A stretch of DNA of 12,763 bases from GCA-2719315 sp964448645 (GCA_964448645.1 CAYUZY010000055.1:1-12763), one strand, 5' to 3'. Counted from the stretch's first letter, positions 1 through 7,111 are shown. The notes: a model not told the origin generated them from the sequence alone. Numbers and translations: made by a program.

Positions 1-1998
1 TTTTCAAATTATTTTTCAATTTTTTTTTGCCTATTAAACTTAATAGAATTAAATAAACTTTTAATTAATCCCAAAAGTTTTATTTTGGATTTAGTACTAA
101 TAATTTTTACAGTTGAAATTATTATGTCTTTTTATCCTATGTTAAACGATATTAGTAGTCAAGGATATGTATTAGCTAGAAGTTTAGACTATATCGGAGC
201 CTCAGCAAATGTTAATGTAACGTCTTTCTCAATTGTTTTTAAATTACCTATAATTCTTTATTATTTAGAAACTAGAAAAAAATTACTATCAAGATTTATA
301 ATATCAGTTTTATTAACAGTCACTTTTTTTGTAATAATTATTTTAAATTCTAGAGGAGCTTTCATTACTAGCTTTTTGGTTATCTTAATATACTTTTTTA
401 TAAAATTTATATTAAGTAATAAAAATAATTTTAAATTAAAATTTGTAAAATCTATTTTTATAATTATACCCATTATTTTATCTATATTATTATCTAATGG
501 ATTTTTATCCAGCAAGGAACAAAATTCTTTTTTTAATAGAGCTTCTACAATTTCAATGAGCACAAATGATGGCTCAGTTAATCAAAGATTAAGATTTTAT
601 AAACATGCATTGAGCTCAATATCTAAAAATATTTTTTTTGGCATAGGTATTGGAAATTGGAAATTAGTTTCTATTGATTATGATAAAAAAAATATTCAGC
701 AGTATATAATACCATATCATGCTCATAATGATTTTCTACAAATAGGTTCTGAAAGTGGAATTTTAGCAATGATATCTTATGTAATGGTTTTTACATTCAT
801 ACTTTTAATGCTATATAATTATTACTTAAAAGACAGAAAAGATTTATTTCTTATCTACATATTTAGTTCAATATTAGTTTATCTTTTTGATTCTTTACTA
901 AATTTTCCAATTGCTAGACCAATAAATCAACTTTCATTAATTTTAGTTTTGTCATTTATTATCAATTTAAATCAAGTTCAAAAATTGAGCCTTTCTAAAA
1001 GCAGATTTTTTGATATTACAATTATTTCAATTGTTTTATTTTTTTCAACAGTGGCAATCTATTCAAGTTATAAAAATTTTGTCTCTTTAAGAGATCAGTA
1101 TGTTTTATATAGTGATTACAATGGAAATTCTAAGATTTTATCCACAAATAACATTCATTTAGTTCAAGAAACTTTTCCAAATTTAACAGCAACAGTTCTT
1201 CCAATCAATGAATTAAAAGCAAATTATTTTATTCAAGAAGGAAGATATGAAGAAGCTTTAAATTTACTAAGTAAAAAAAATTTAAATCCATATTCTGGAT
1301 TTAGAGAAAATATGATGGTTCAAGCTTTTAAAGGTTTAAAAATTGATGATAGTGTTTATAAATATATTCGAAAAGCATTTTACAAGCTTCCTTCAAATGC
1401 ATCTCACTCAACTCAATATTTTAATGAGCTAAGAAAAAGAAAAGATATAAAAGAAATTGACTATGCCTTTAGTATGATAAATTTTAAAACACCCCTAGTT
1501 TGGAAGTCTTATTTAAATTCAAAAAGTGAGATTTATGGCCCTGGAAATATAGAAATGAAAAAAAATATTGATTCGTTAATTGAAGCATTTCCTGAGGATG
1601 AAGATTTCAAGGAACTTGAAAAATTTATAAGAATAGGAAAAGAAAAATTCACTAAAAGTATTGAAGTTTATTTAGCTGGAGAAGAAAATTTTAATCAGGG
1701 TAATTTTATTTTAGCAATTGAAAACTATCAAGATGCAATTAACTTAGATCCCGCTGAATATAGTTACTATGAGAATATAGCAATTTGCTATCAAAAGATG
1801 GGTGATACATATAATGCTTATAAATATTTTGATATAGTTATAGATTCGTTAAACCCAAGAACTGGAAAGTCAGAGTTTTACAAGGGAGTTAATTTAATCA
1901 AAGATAAAAATATTAAACAGGGATGTGATTTGTTAAAAAAATCTATGAGTTATGGATTTGTTGGTGCTAAAAATGTTTTATATCAGTTTTGTAATTAG
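1..1998 (+). CDS. O-antigen polymerase/ligase (Wzy/WaaL family) with C-terminal TPR domain, 5'-truncated by window edge
   Basis: The reading frame is open from base 1 to the TAG at 1996-1998 (665 visible codons), so the real start lies to the left; a TTG at 85 would be an artificial start. The visible part has several hydrophobic segments, then the family signature PYHAHNDFLQIG (His at visible residues 240 and 242), typical of the O-antigen ligase/Wzy_C domain, which joins lipid-linked glycan to an acceptor or polymerises repeat units in the periplasm. After the last membrane helix (about visible residues 340-355) comes a soluble region of roughly 300 residues with TPR-like helices near its end (GEENFNQGNFILAIENYQDA, then NLDPAEYSYYENIAICYQKM). 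It aligns along its whole length with the gene at 3411-5735, where the equivalent His is residue 340, so about 100 residues are missing. Seen: motif, topology, paralogy. Inferred: ligase versus polymerase versus protein O-glycosyltransferase cannot be decided. Confidence 0.88.
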   Translation, partial: FSNYFSIFFCLLNLIELNKLLINPKSFILDLVLIIFTVEIIMSFYPMLNDISSQGYVLARSLDYIGASANVNVTSFSIVFKLPIILYYLETRKKLLSRFIISVLLTVTFFVIIILNSRGAFITSFLVILIYFFIKFILSNKNNFKLKFVKSIFIIIPIILSILLSNGFLSSKEQNSFFNRASTISMSTNDGSVNQRLRFYKHALSSISKNIFFGIGIGNWKLVSIDYDKKNIQQYIIPYHAHNDFLQIGSESGILAMISYVMVFTFILLMLYNYYLKDRKDLFLIYIFSSILVYLFDSLLNFPIARPINQLSLILVLSFIINLNQVQKLSLSKSRFFDITIISIVLFFSTVAIYSSYKNFVSLRDQYVLYSDYNGNSKILSTNNIHLVQETFPNLTATVLPINELKANYFIQEGRYEEALNLLSKKNLNPYSGFRENMMVQAFKGLKIDDSVYKYIRKAFYKLPSNASHSTQYFNELRKRKDIKEIDYAFSMINFKTPLVWKSYLNSKSEIYGPGNIEMKKNIDSLIEAFPEDEDFKELEKFIRIGKEKFTKSIEVYLAGEENFNQGNFILAIENYQDAINLDPAEYSYYENIAICYQKMGDTYNAYKYFDIVIDSLNPRTGKSEFYKGVNLIKDKNIKQGCDLLKKSMSYGFVGAKNVLYQFCN

Positions 1999-2408
1999 TT
2001 TATTGGTTTTCCCCAATTTTTTCCCCAATTAAGATTTCCTTTTTCATCAAATTTTTTCCACACACCAATTCCTTCTCCATCTTTGTAATAACTTACTTGT
2101 TTAATTTTTCCAGTTTCATAAAAATATTTCCATTCCCCAGTTTTTTTACCTTTATTATACTGACCTTGTGTTTCTATTTCACCATTTTTATAGTAAAATT
2201 TCCATGGGCCATGATATTTCCCTTCAAAATATTCTCTTCTACTTCTTATATCTCCATTTTCATAAAAGAATTTACATTTACCTGTCAAAGGTTCTCCATT
2301 ATACCCAACAACTTTTTCCTCATAACTTATCCATTCAATTTTAGTACAATCAATAGGAGAACAACTATAATTAAGAATGATCACTAATGCTAAAATTTTT
2401 TTTTTCAT
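1995..2408 (-). CDS. Small probable lipoprotein with MORN/YwqK-type repeats
   Basis: This is a 137-residue protein. The N-terminus is a short positively charged and hydrophobic signal (MKKKILALVIILNYSC); Cys16 could be lipidated, although the residues before it (LNYS) make a loose lipobox. The body is three exact-length 24-residue repeats, at 46-69, 70-93 and 94-117, each of the form K-aromatic-x-Y-x-x-G-x-I...G-x-x-x-G-x-W, followed by a partial fourth. This is the MORN-like pattern of the 'toxin-antitoxin YwqK' family, common in Bacteroidota exported proteins of unknown role. Its TAA overlaps the TAG of the convergent polymerase/ligase gene (shared bases 1995-1998), and its ATG directly follows the stop of the upstream transferase gene with no gap, so the two are probably co-transcribed. 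Function is not known; a structural or binding role at the envelope is only a guess. Confidence 0.82.
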   Translation of the reverse strand: MKKKILALVIILNYSCSPIDCTKIEWISYEEKVVGYNGEPLTGKCKFFYENGDIRSRREYFEGKYHGPWKFYYKNGEIETQGQYNKGKKTGEWKYFYETGKIKQVSYYKDGEGIGVWKKFDEKGNLNWGKNWGKPIN

Positions 2409-3344
2409 TTAAAAAGTAATAAAACATGTAAAAATAAAAAATAATGAAATGCACTGGATTATTAAAACCACTAAAAAATGAGATTTTACAATATCTAATA
2501 TTTTATGATGAATATGATTTTTGTCAGCAATAAATGGAGATTTTTTATTATAGATTCTAATTATAAAAACTCTTAATAAATCAATTAATGGATATATAAT
2601 TATTAAAATTGATAGAAGAGCTTTATTTAAGTTAAAAAAGGGTTTAGTTGTATAATTTTCACTTAAAATATAAAAAATGTAAATAGATACGAATGCCCCT
2701 AAAAGTAAAGAACCCCCATCTCCTAAAAAAATTTTATTATTTTTTTTATAATTGAAGTAATATAAAGGAATTAATGATAAAATAACCATTAAACCAATAA
2801 TGTATAATGGAGTTTTTTCAACTGAAATTAGTTCAATTATTAAAATAGTTTTAATTACCTCAGTTATTGCAAGACCATCAATTCCATCTATAAAATTTAT
2901 AGCATTTACTATAATTAAAAAAACAAATACTGTAAATATTTGAGAAAAAATTCTAGGCAATTCATAAATGCCAAAAACACCATGAAAAGAATCAATTACA
3001 AACCCTTGATCAATGATTATTTTGGCAACTATAATTTGTAAAAGAAATTTTAGTTTGAAATCAGCGTTGTAAAAATCATCATATACTCCAACCACAAACA
3101 TTATACTAAGAGGAATAAGAAGTGAAAAGTCAAAAATTTCAATTCCTTTTAAATAGGGGAAAAACGAAAAAATAAATAGGCATATAAAAACACTAATTCC
3201 CCCTGTTTTTGTTGCTAAAGTATTATGAGATGTCCTATGATTAAAATCATCGAATTTTCTATATTTTATAAAAAATTTTTGAACTATAATTGCTAAGAAA
3301 GTACTTAATAAAAATAAAAGAAAAAAGAATATTTTATCAATCAT
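2409..3344 (-). CDS. Polyprenyl-phosphate sugar-1-phosphate transferase (WecA/TagO/MraY family, GT4)
   Basis: This is a 311-residue polytopic membrane protein with about ten hydrophobic segments. It should transfer a sugar-1-phosphate (in WecA, GlcNAc-1-P from UDP-GlcNAc) to undecaprenyl phosphate on the cytoplasmic face, the first step of lipid-linked glycan assembly. Family motifs are all present: R37-T-S-H followed by TKTGGI (45-50); the Mg-binding D89-D90 in VGVYDDFYNAD; NAINFIDGIDGLA (147-159) with D153 and D156; KIFLGDGGS (204-212); and the C-terminal histidine motif NHIHHK (276-281). Length is near the usual 320-360. It is read divergently from the downstream polymerase/ligase gene across a 66-base gap and abuts the lipoprotein gene. 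The sugar specificity (GlcNAc, or a 6-deoxy amino sugar as in WbpL-type enzymes) cannot be read from sequence, so no symbol is assigned. Confidence 0.93.
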   Translation of the reverse strand: MIDKIFFFLLFLLSTFLAIIVQKFFIKYRKFDDFNHRTSHNTLATKTGGISVFICLFIFSFFPYLKGIEIFDFSLLIPLSIMFVVGVYDDFYNADFKLKFLLQIIVAKIIIDQGFVIDSFHGVFGIYELPRIFSQIFTVFVFLIIVNAINFIDGIDGLAITEVIKTILIIELISVEKTPLYIIGLMVILSLIPLYYFNYKKNNKIFLGDGGSLLLGAFVSIYIFYILSENYTTKPFFNLNKALLSILIIIYPLIDLLRVFIIRIYNKKSPFIADKNHIHHKILDIVKSHFLVVLIIQCISLFFIFTCFITF

Positions 3345-3410
3345 TATATAAAGATAAATCTTTTTGAATTTTTCATTAATTAATTTTTAATTTAGAAAAT
3401 AAATTTAAAA
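3345..3410. promoter_or_regulatory. Divergent intergenic region, presumed promoters for both flanking genes
   Basis: These 66 almost purely A/T bases separate two divergently read genes, so promoters in both directions are expected. On the + strand there is a TTTG at 3363-3366 and, 21 bases later, TAATTTAG at 3388-3395, one mismatch from the Bacteroidota -7 consensus TAnnTTTG; it would suit the gene starting at 3411. On the - strand only a poor match is visible (TATCTTTA, + bases 3349-3356), very close to the start codon and without a -33 box. Such matches arise easily in DNA this A/T-rich. Confidence 0.35.
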
Positions 3411-5735
3411 ATGGCCAAAAATTATTCATCAAGAATTCAAACTGATAATTTCTTTCCAATACTTCTAATTCTTTTGTACTTGTGTATTGGTTTTGTGCCA
3501 AATTGGGAAGCTGTTGATAAAATAGCACCACAATGGTTAGTGATGAGTTTTTTAAATTCTATTTCTTCTTTATATGTTGGGTTTTATTTAAAGTCTTTTG
3601 GATTATCCTTAAATGTTAGTCTAAGAACTTGGGTTTCAGTAATTTATATTTCTTTTATTTTATGGGCTTCAACTTCATATTTTTATGCAATTAATTCTAC
3701 AGAAGTTCTCGTAAATATTGCAAGACAAATTAATGTTTTTTTGATGTTTTTATTTATGAGTGTTTTTTTTCATAAAGTGAAGTCTAAGTCAATTTTGATC
3801 TCGTACTTTATTTTAATTATTCTTTCTATTGAAATATATGCAGTGTTAAATCAAGCAATGGAAATGATTGATTCAACTGGCGTTATTTCTTCAGGTAGTT
3901 TAAAAGGGGTCACTGCTAACAGAAACATTACAGCTTTTTCAATTGCAATTAAAATTCCATTTGCTTTGTATTTAATTTATATATCAAAAAAAAATTTATT
4001 AAAAATATTATTATCTCTAATTCTTTTTTCATCCATTTTATGTTTAACTATAATTGAAAGTCGTGCTGCATTTTTAGCACTTGGCCTAATTTTATTTTCG
4101 TACATCTTATTAAATACCGTTTTATTTTTAAAATCAAAAAAATCGATTAAAGCATTATTGGTTAATTTTTATTTTATAATTCCACTTTTATTTGCAGTTT
4201 TAATTAATCAAATTTATTATGCTGATAAAGGAGTAGATGCAGTATCTAGGGCGGCTACAATTTCATTTGGAACAAATGATGGTTCAGTAAATCAACGATT
4301 AAGATATTATGAAGATGTTTATAAACACGTTGTTTCAAATCCAATTTTTGGAGTTGGCCTAGGAAATTGGAAGTTAAAATCTATTGAATACGATAATAGA
4401 GATATAACAGGATATATTGTTCCTTATCATGCTCATAGTGATTTTATTCAATTAGGAGCTGAATTAGGTATTTTTGGTTTTTTTCTTTATCTAGGAATAT
4501 TTTTAGTTACTGTAATTTTTGGACTTAAAATTATCTGGAAATCAAAAATTAGTGAAAAGGATAAAGTTTTTATTTTTATTTTAATTATTTCATTGGGAGT
4601 TTATTCTATTGATGCAAATCTTAATTTTCCGATTGCGAGACCTCAAGTGCTTGTAGTTTGGACGATGTTATTAGCAATAATAAATAATTACATCATAAAT
4701 TATAATAAACTAGCTGAAAAAGGAATTAAGTATAAGTTTATAAATCCAATTTTTATAATATCATCTATTTTGACTCTATTTTTTTGTTTATTTGTAACCA
4801 ATACAACGTATAATTCTCTTAAAGGACAAATGGTTCTATTAAGGGATTTTAATTCAAATACTTTTACTGTTCCTATTGATAATATTGATGATTTTGTTCC
4901 AGAAATGCCAAATATAACTGTCACCACGATTCCAATGAAGTCTGTTAAAGCCAGATATTATTTCAATGCAAAAAAATATGATAAAGCATTAAAGCTTCTA
5001 AGTGAAGGCACCAATGCTAATCCATATCTTTATTATAGTGAGTTATTAAAAAGTCAAATTTTTTTGGCTAAAGGAAATCTTGATAGTGCATATTATTATG
5101 GAAGAAAAGCTTTTTATAATCTTCCAAATAACTCTCTGCATTCTACTAATTATGTTAATATTTTGATTCAAAAAAGAGATATATTTGAGATTAATAAAGC
5201 TTTTGAGTTATTAACCTATAAAGACAACAAAATAAATTGGAAAAATTATTTGGTTGCGGCTTCAAATTTTACCCCACCAGGAAATAAGATTTTAACTGAA
5301 AGAGCAAAAATTGCAAAAAATAAATTTAGCAATGATTTGGAATTTGATAATTTGTATAAGTCGATAGCAGTTGGAAATCAAAATTTTGCTGAAGCTTTAA
5401 ATATATCACAAAGAGCTCTTGAATTTTATAATAACAAGAATTATAAACTTGCAGCTGAATACTATCAAAAATCAATTGAATTAAATCCTTTAGAATTTTC
5501 TTATAGAGAAAATGCCGCGGCATCATATTATTTAATTGGAGATTTAATTAATGCAGAAAAACATATAGATGTTGTTATTAATGAAATGAATCCTCTAACT
5601 GGAAAAGCTGAGTATATTAAAGCAATTATTTTTATTGCTATGGGGGATAATTTAGGAGCTTGTCCATTTCTTCAAACTTCTCTTGATAGTGGTTATGAGC
5701 AAGCAAGACAGGCTTTCAATCAAAATTGCAGCTAA
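3411..5735 (+). CDS. O-antigen polymerase/ligase (Wzy/WaaL family) with C-terminal TPR domain, full length
   Basis: This is a 774-residue inner-membrane protein. About ten or more hydrophobic segments fill residues 14-463; they include the family's conserved ESRAAF (216-221) and a large extracytoplasmic loop carrying TNDGSVNQRLRYY (288-300) and PYHAHSDFIQLG (338-349, His340 and His342), the signature of Wzy_C/O-antigen ligase proteins. From about 464 to the end the protein is soluble, with TPR-type helices (around 515-545, and around 660-730, including EFYNNKNYKLAAEYYQKSIE), probably periplasmic. Such ligase-TPR fusions are common in Bacteroidota. The role is transfer or polymerisation of undecaprenyl-linked glycan; lipid A, capsule or protein acceptors are all possible. 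It is a paralogue of the gene at 1-1998, with near-identical loop motifs and matching C-termini. The ATG at 3411 is preceded by an A-rich leader and gives a plausible cytoplasmic N-terminus. Confidence 0.92.
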   Translation: MAKNYSSRIQTDNFFPILLILLYLCIGFVPNWEAVDKIAPQWLVMSFLNSISSLYVGFYLKSFGLSLNVSLRTWVSVIYISFILWASTSYFYAINSTEVLVNIARQINVFLMFLFMSVFFHKVKSKSILISYFILIILSIEIYAVLNQAMEMIDSTGVISSGSLKGVTANRNITAFSIAIKIPFALYLIYISKKNLLKILLSLILFSSILCLTIIESRAAFLALGLILFSYILLNTVLFLKSKKSIKALLVNFYFIIPLLFAVLINQIYYADKGVDAVSRAATISFGTNDGSVNQRLRYYEDVYKHVVSNPIFGVGLGNWKLKSIEYDNRDITGYIVPYHAHSDFIQLGAELGIFGFFLYLGIFLVTVIFGLKIIWKSKISEKDKVFIFILIISLGVYSIDANLNFPIARPQVLVVWTMLLAIINNYIINYNKLAEKGIKYKFINPIFIISSILTLFFCLFVTNTTYNSLKGQMVLLRDFNSNTFTVPIDNIDDFVPEMPNITVTTIPMKSVKARYYFNAKKYDKALKLLSEGTNANPYLYYSELLKSQIFLAKGNLDSAYYYGRKAFYNLPNNSLHSTNYVNILIQKRDIFEINKAFELLTYKDNKINWKNYLVAASNFTPPGNKILTERAKIAKNKFSNDLEFDNLYKSIAVGNQNFAEALNISQRALEFYNNKNYKLAAEYYQKSIELNPLEFSYRENAAASYYLIGDLINAEKHIDVVINEMNPLTGKAEYIKAIIFIAMGDNLGACPFLQTSLDSGYEQARQAFNQNCS

Positions 5736-5761
5736 AATAAGTACTTTTTTTACCTTATTTT
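5734..5761 (+). terminator. Weak terminator-like inverted repeat after the polymerase/ligase gene
   Basis: AAAATAAG (5734-5741) is perfectly complementary to CTTATTTT (5754-5761), giving an 8-base-pair stem with a 12-base T-rich loop. It starts inside the TAA stop codon. Only one pair is G-C, so the stem is weak, and the U tract lies in the loop and right arm rather than after the stem. It may end the upstream transcript or simply reflect A/T richness. Confidence 0.35.
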
Positions 5762-5793
5762 TGCTATAATTAAATTTTTTTTAAGTACTTTTG
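5760..5793 (+). promoter_or_regulatory. Predicted Bacteroidota-type promoter for the polysaccharide operon
   Basis: TTTG (5760-5763) followed after 22 bases by TACTTTTG (5786-5793) is an exact match to the Bacteroidota sigma factor consensus TTTG-N(about 17-23)-TAnnTTTG. Transcription would begin a few bases downstream, around 5797-5801, leaving a leader of under 25 bases before the ATG at 5817. This is the only place in the window where a same-strand operon of at least nine genes would need a promoter, which supports the call. Confidence 0.6.
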
Positions 5794-5801
5794 GTACTTG
5801 A
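5781..5801. promoter_or_regulatory. Inverted repeat overlapping the -7 box, candidate operator
   Basis: AAGTAC (5783-5788) and GTACTT (5794-5799) form a perfect 6-base inverted repeat around TTTTG, extendable by a T/G wobble and a T-A pair. It overlaps the whole predicted -7 element TACTTTTG, and its right part falls at or past the expected transcription start, so it is better read as a DNA-binding site than an RNA hairpin. The left half with flanking bases (TAAGTACTTTT, 5782-5792) is repeated exactly at 5738-5748, 44 bases upstream. The next gene encodes a winged-helix protein, so autoregulation is a reasonable inference. Confidence 0.4.
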
Positions 5802-5816
5802 TAATAATTTAATTAA

Positions 5817-6332
5817 ATGTTAGGTGAATTAATTACTTCTAAAACCCGGTTGAGACTATTGTTGAAATTTTTTATTTCTCAAGCCAACCGGGGTTACTTA
5901 AATGGTTTAGCGACCGAAATGGGAGAATCTTCTAATGCAATTAGAAAAGAACTAAATCATCTATATGGGGCTGGTTATCTAGAAAAAGTTAAATCTAACA
6001 ATAAAGTTGAATATAAAGCTAATGTAAAACATCCTTTATTTGCAATTCTTCAAAAAGTTGTTTTAAAACATTTAGGTCTCGAAGATTTAGTTGAAACAGT
6101 TTTGAATAGAATGGGTCATGTAAATCAGATTATTTTGGTTGGAGATTATGCTAAGGGTTTCGACTCGGGTAATATAGAAGTATTTCTTATTGGTAAGAAT
6201 TTAAACATGGAATATATAGCTCAATTAGAAGAAAAAATTGAAAAATTAATTAAAAGAAAGGTTAGTTTCTATTTAGCCACTAAAATTTTAAATGATCAAC
6301 CAAACATAGTTTTATATAATAATAAAGTATAA
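5817..6332 (+). CDS. Winged-helix transcription regulator with degenerate nucleotidyltransferase-like domain
   Basis: This is a 171-residue protein. Residues about 3-70 form a winged helix-turn-helix of the ArsR/MarR general type (ITSKTRLRLLLKFF, then the recognition region SSNAIRKELNHLYGAGYLEK, and a wing rich in N/K/Y). Residues about 104-150 resemble the core of a small nucleotidyltransferase: GDYAKGFDSGNIEVFLIG aligns with the usual G-S-x-A-R-G...S-D-I-D-L, but the catalytic Asp pair is replaced by Asn119 and Glu121, so catalysis is unlikely; the fold may sense a ligand instead. From memory, regulators with this N-terminus head polysaccharide operons in flavobacteria. It is the first gene after the predicted promoter and its TAA overlaps the next ATG by one base, so it probably controls this operon. 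Activator versus repressor is not known. Confidence 0.85.
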   Translation: MLGELITSKTRLRLLLKFFISQANRGYLNGLATEMGESSNAIRKELNHLYGAGYLEKVKSNNKVEYKANVKHPLFAILQKVVLKHLGLEDLVETVLNRMGHVNQIILVGDYAKGFDSGNIEVFLIGKNLNMEYIAQLEEKIEKLIKRKVSFYLATKILNDQPNIVLYNNKV

Positions 6333-6682
6333 TGATTTCAGTCGATAAAGAAGAACGTCCTTGGGGTAGATTTTATGTTTTGCATAATGAGTCAAATTAT
6401 AAAATAAAAAAAATTGAGGTAGAACCAGGTCACCGACTTTCTTATCAATATCATAATTTTAGATCTGAATTCTGGGTTATTATTAATGGAGAGGCAAAAA
6501 TAAATATTGATGGTGTTGAAAGTAAATTTAGTAAAGGGCAAACAATAACAATACCTATTGGCGCAAAACATCGAATCCAAAATAATAGAGAAGAAAAATT
6601 AGTTTTTATTGAAGTTCAAACAGGAACTTATTTTGGAGAAGATGATATAGTAAGAATCGAAGATGATTATAAAAGAGTATAG
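6332..6682 (+). CDS. Stand-alone cupin of the phosphomannose-isomerase type II (ManC C-terminal) family
   Basis: This 116-residue single cupin corresponds to the C-terminal isomerase part of bifunctional ManC/AlgA enzymes, which interconvert mannose-6-phosphate and fructose-6-phosphate. Visible signature: an N-terminal RPWGRF; PGHRLSYQYHNFRSEFWVI with the expected metal ligands Gln39, His41 and Glu46; IPIGAKHRIQN with the fourth ligand His80; and the tail VQTGTYFGEDDIVRIEDDY (95-113), very typical of this family. All metal ligands are kept, so it is probably an active metal-dependent sugar-phosphate isomerase or epimerase. No GDP-mannose pyrophosphorylase domain is attached and none is in the window, so the true substrate is open. 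The start overlaps the regulator stop (TAATG) and its TAG abuts the next ATG, so it is translationally coupled on both sides. Confidence 0.87.
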   Translation: MISVDKEERPWGRFYVLHNESNYKIKKIEVEPGHRLSYQYHNFRSEFWVIINGEAKINIDGVESKFSKGQTITIPIGAKHRIQNNREEKLVFIEVQTGTYFGEDDIVRIEDDYKRV

Positions 6683-7111
6683 ATGAAAAAAGGATTAATT
6701 GTATCGGGTTATTTTAATCCTCTTCATAAGGGACATATAGAATATTTTAAACTTTCTAAGAAAAAAGGAGATATTTTAATTGTAATTGTTAATAATGATT
6801 TTCAAAGAGAATTAAAGGGATCAAAAAAATTTATGGATGAAAAAGAGAGGCAACTAATTATTAGTGAATTAAGGGTTGTGGATAAAGTTTATTTATCAAT
6901 TGATAAAGATAAATCTGTTTCAAAAACTATTCAAAAAATATATAATGAATTAAAAAATGAATTTGAACTTTTTTTTGCAAATGGAGGAGATCAAGATAAT
7001 AATTCAATATTAGAGTCTAAAGTTTGTAAGGAATTAAATATTAAAATGATAGATGGTTTCGGATCAAAAGTTCAATCTTCTTCTTGGTTATTAAAAAATA
7101 ACAATTTTTAA
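6683..7111 (+). CDS. Cytidylyltransferase-like protein (TagD/RfaE-C nucleotidyltransferase family)
   Basis: This 142-residue single-domain protein is of the HxGH nucleotidyltransferase superfamily. It has GYFNPLHKGHIEYF with the nucleotide-binding HxGH at His15-His18, the usual VNND (37-39 region) and K-G-S-K-K-F segment, E-x-E-R-Q (53-57), NGGD (100-103) and a C-terminal QSSSWL (131-136) in the place of the family's ISSTxI. Members activate glycerol-3-phosphate, heptose-1-phosphate, ethanolamine phosphate and similar phosphates as CDP- or ADP-adducts. The substrate cannot be told here. Placement directly after the isomerase-type cupin (0-base gap) and 3 bases before the UDP-glucose dehydrogenase gene suggests it activates a phosphorylated sugar or polyol for the same glycan. 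Family call is firm, reaction is inference. Confidence 0.8.
   Translation: MKKGLIVSGYFNPLHKGHIEYFKLSKKKGDILIVIVNNDFQRELKGSKKFMDEKERQLIISELRVVDKVYLSIDKDKSVSKTIQKIYNELKNEFELFFANGGDQDNNSILESKVCKELNIKMIDGFGSKVQSSSWLLKNNNF

Noticed and set aside
261..563. Minus-strand open frame of 100 codons
   Set aside because: It is antisense to the membrane domain of the first polymerase/ligase gene, has low-complexity I/K/L/N composition and no recognisable motif.
85..1998. A protein starting at the TTG at 85
   Set aside because: The frame is open to base 1 and the upstream residues match the paralogue, so the start is outside the window.
2097..2387. Plus-strand open frame of 96 codons opposite the MORN lipoprotein
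   Set aside because: Its F/I/S/T-rich text is the mirror of the repeat gene; the minus-strand frame has regular repeats and a signal peptide.
4700..4927. Minus-strand open frame opposite the second polymerase/ligase gene
   Set aside because: Antisense shadow with no domain; the sense frame is conserved with its paralogue.
5326..5526. Minus-strand open frame opposite the TPR tail
   Set aside because: Antisense shadow of the TPR coding region, no motif.
1..5735. A transposon or insertion sequence carrying the wecA-like and MORN genes between the paralogues
   Set aside because: No transposase, terminal inverted repeats or target duplication could be seen at the gene boundaries.
5781..5801. 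RNA hairpin or riboswitch in the operon leader
   Set aside because: The predicted transcription start falls within or after the right arm, and the remaining leader is too short for a structured RNA.
6392..6580. Minus-strand open frame opposite the cupin gene
   Set aside because: The sense frame has all cupin metal ligands; the antisense text has no family features.
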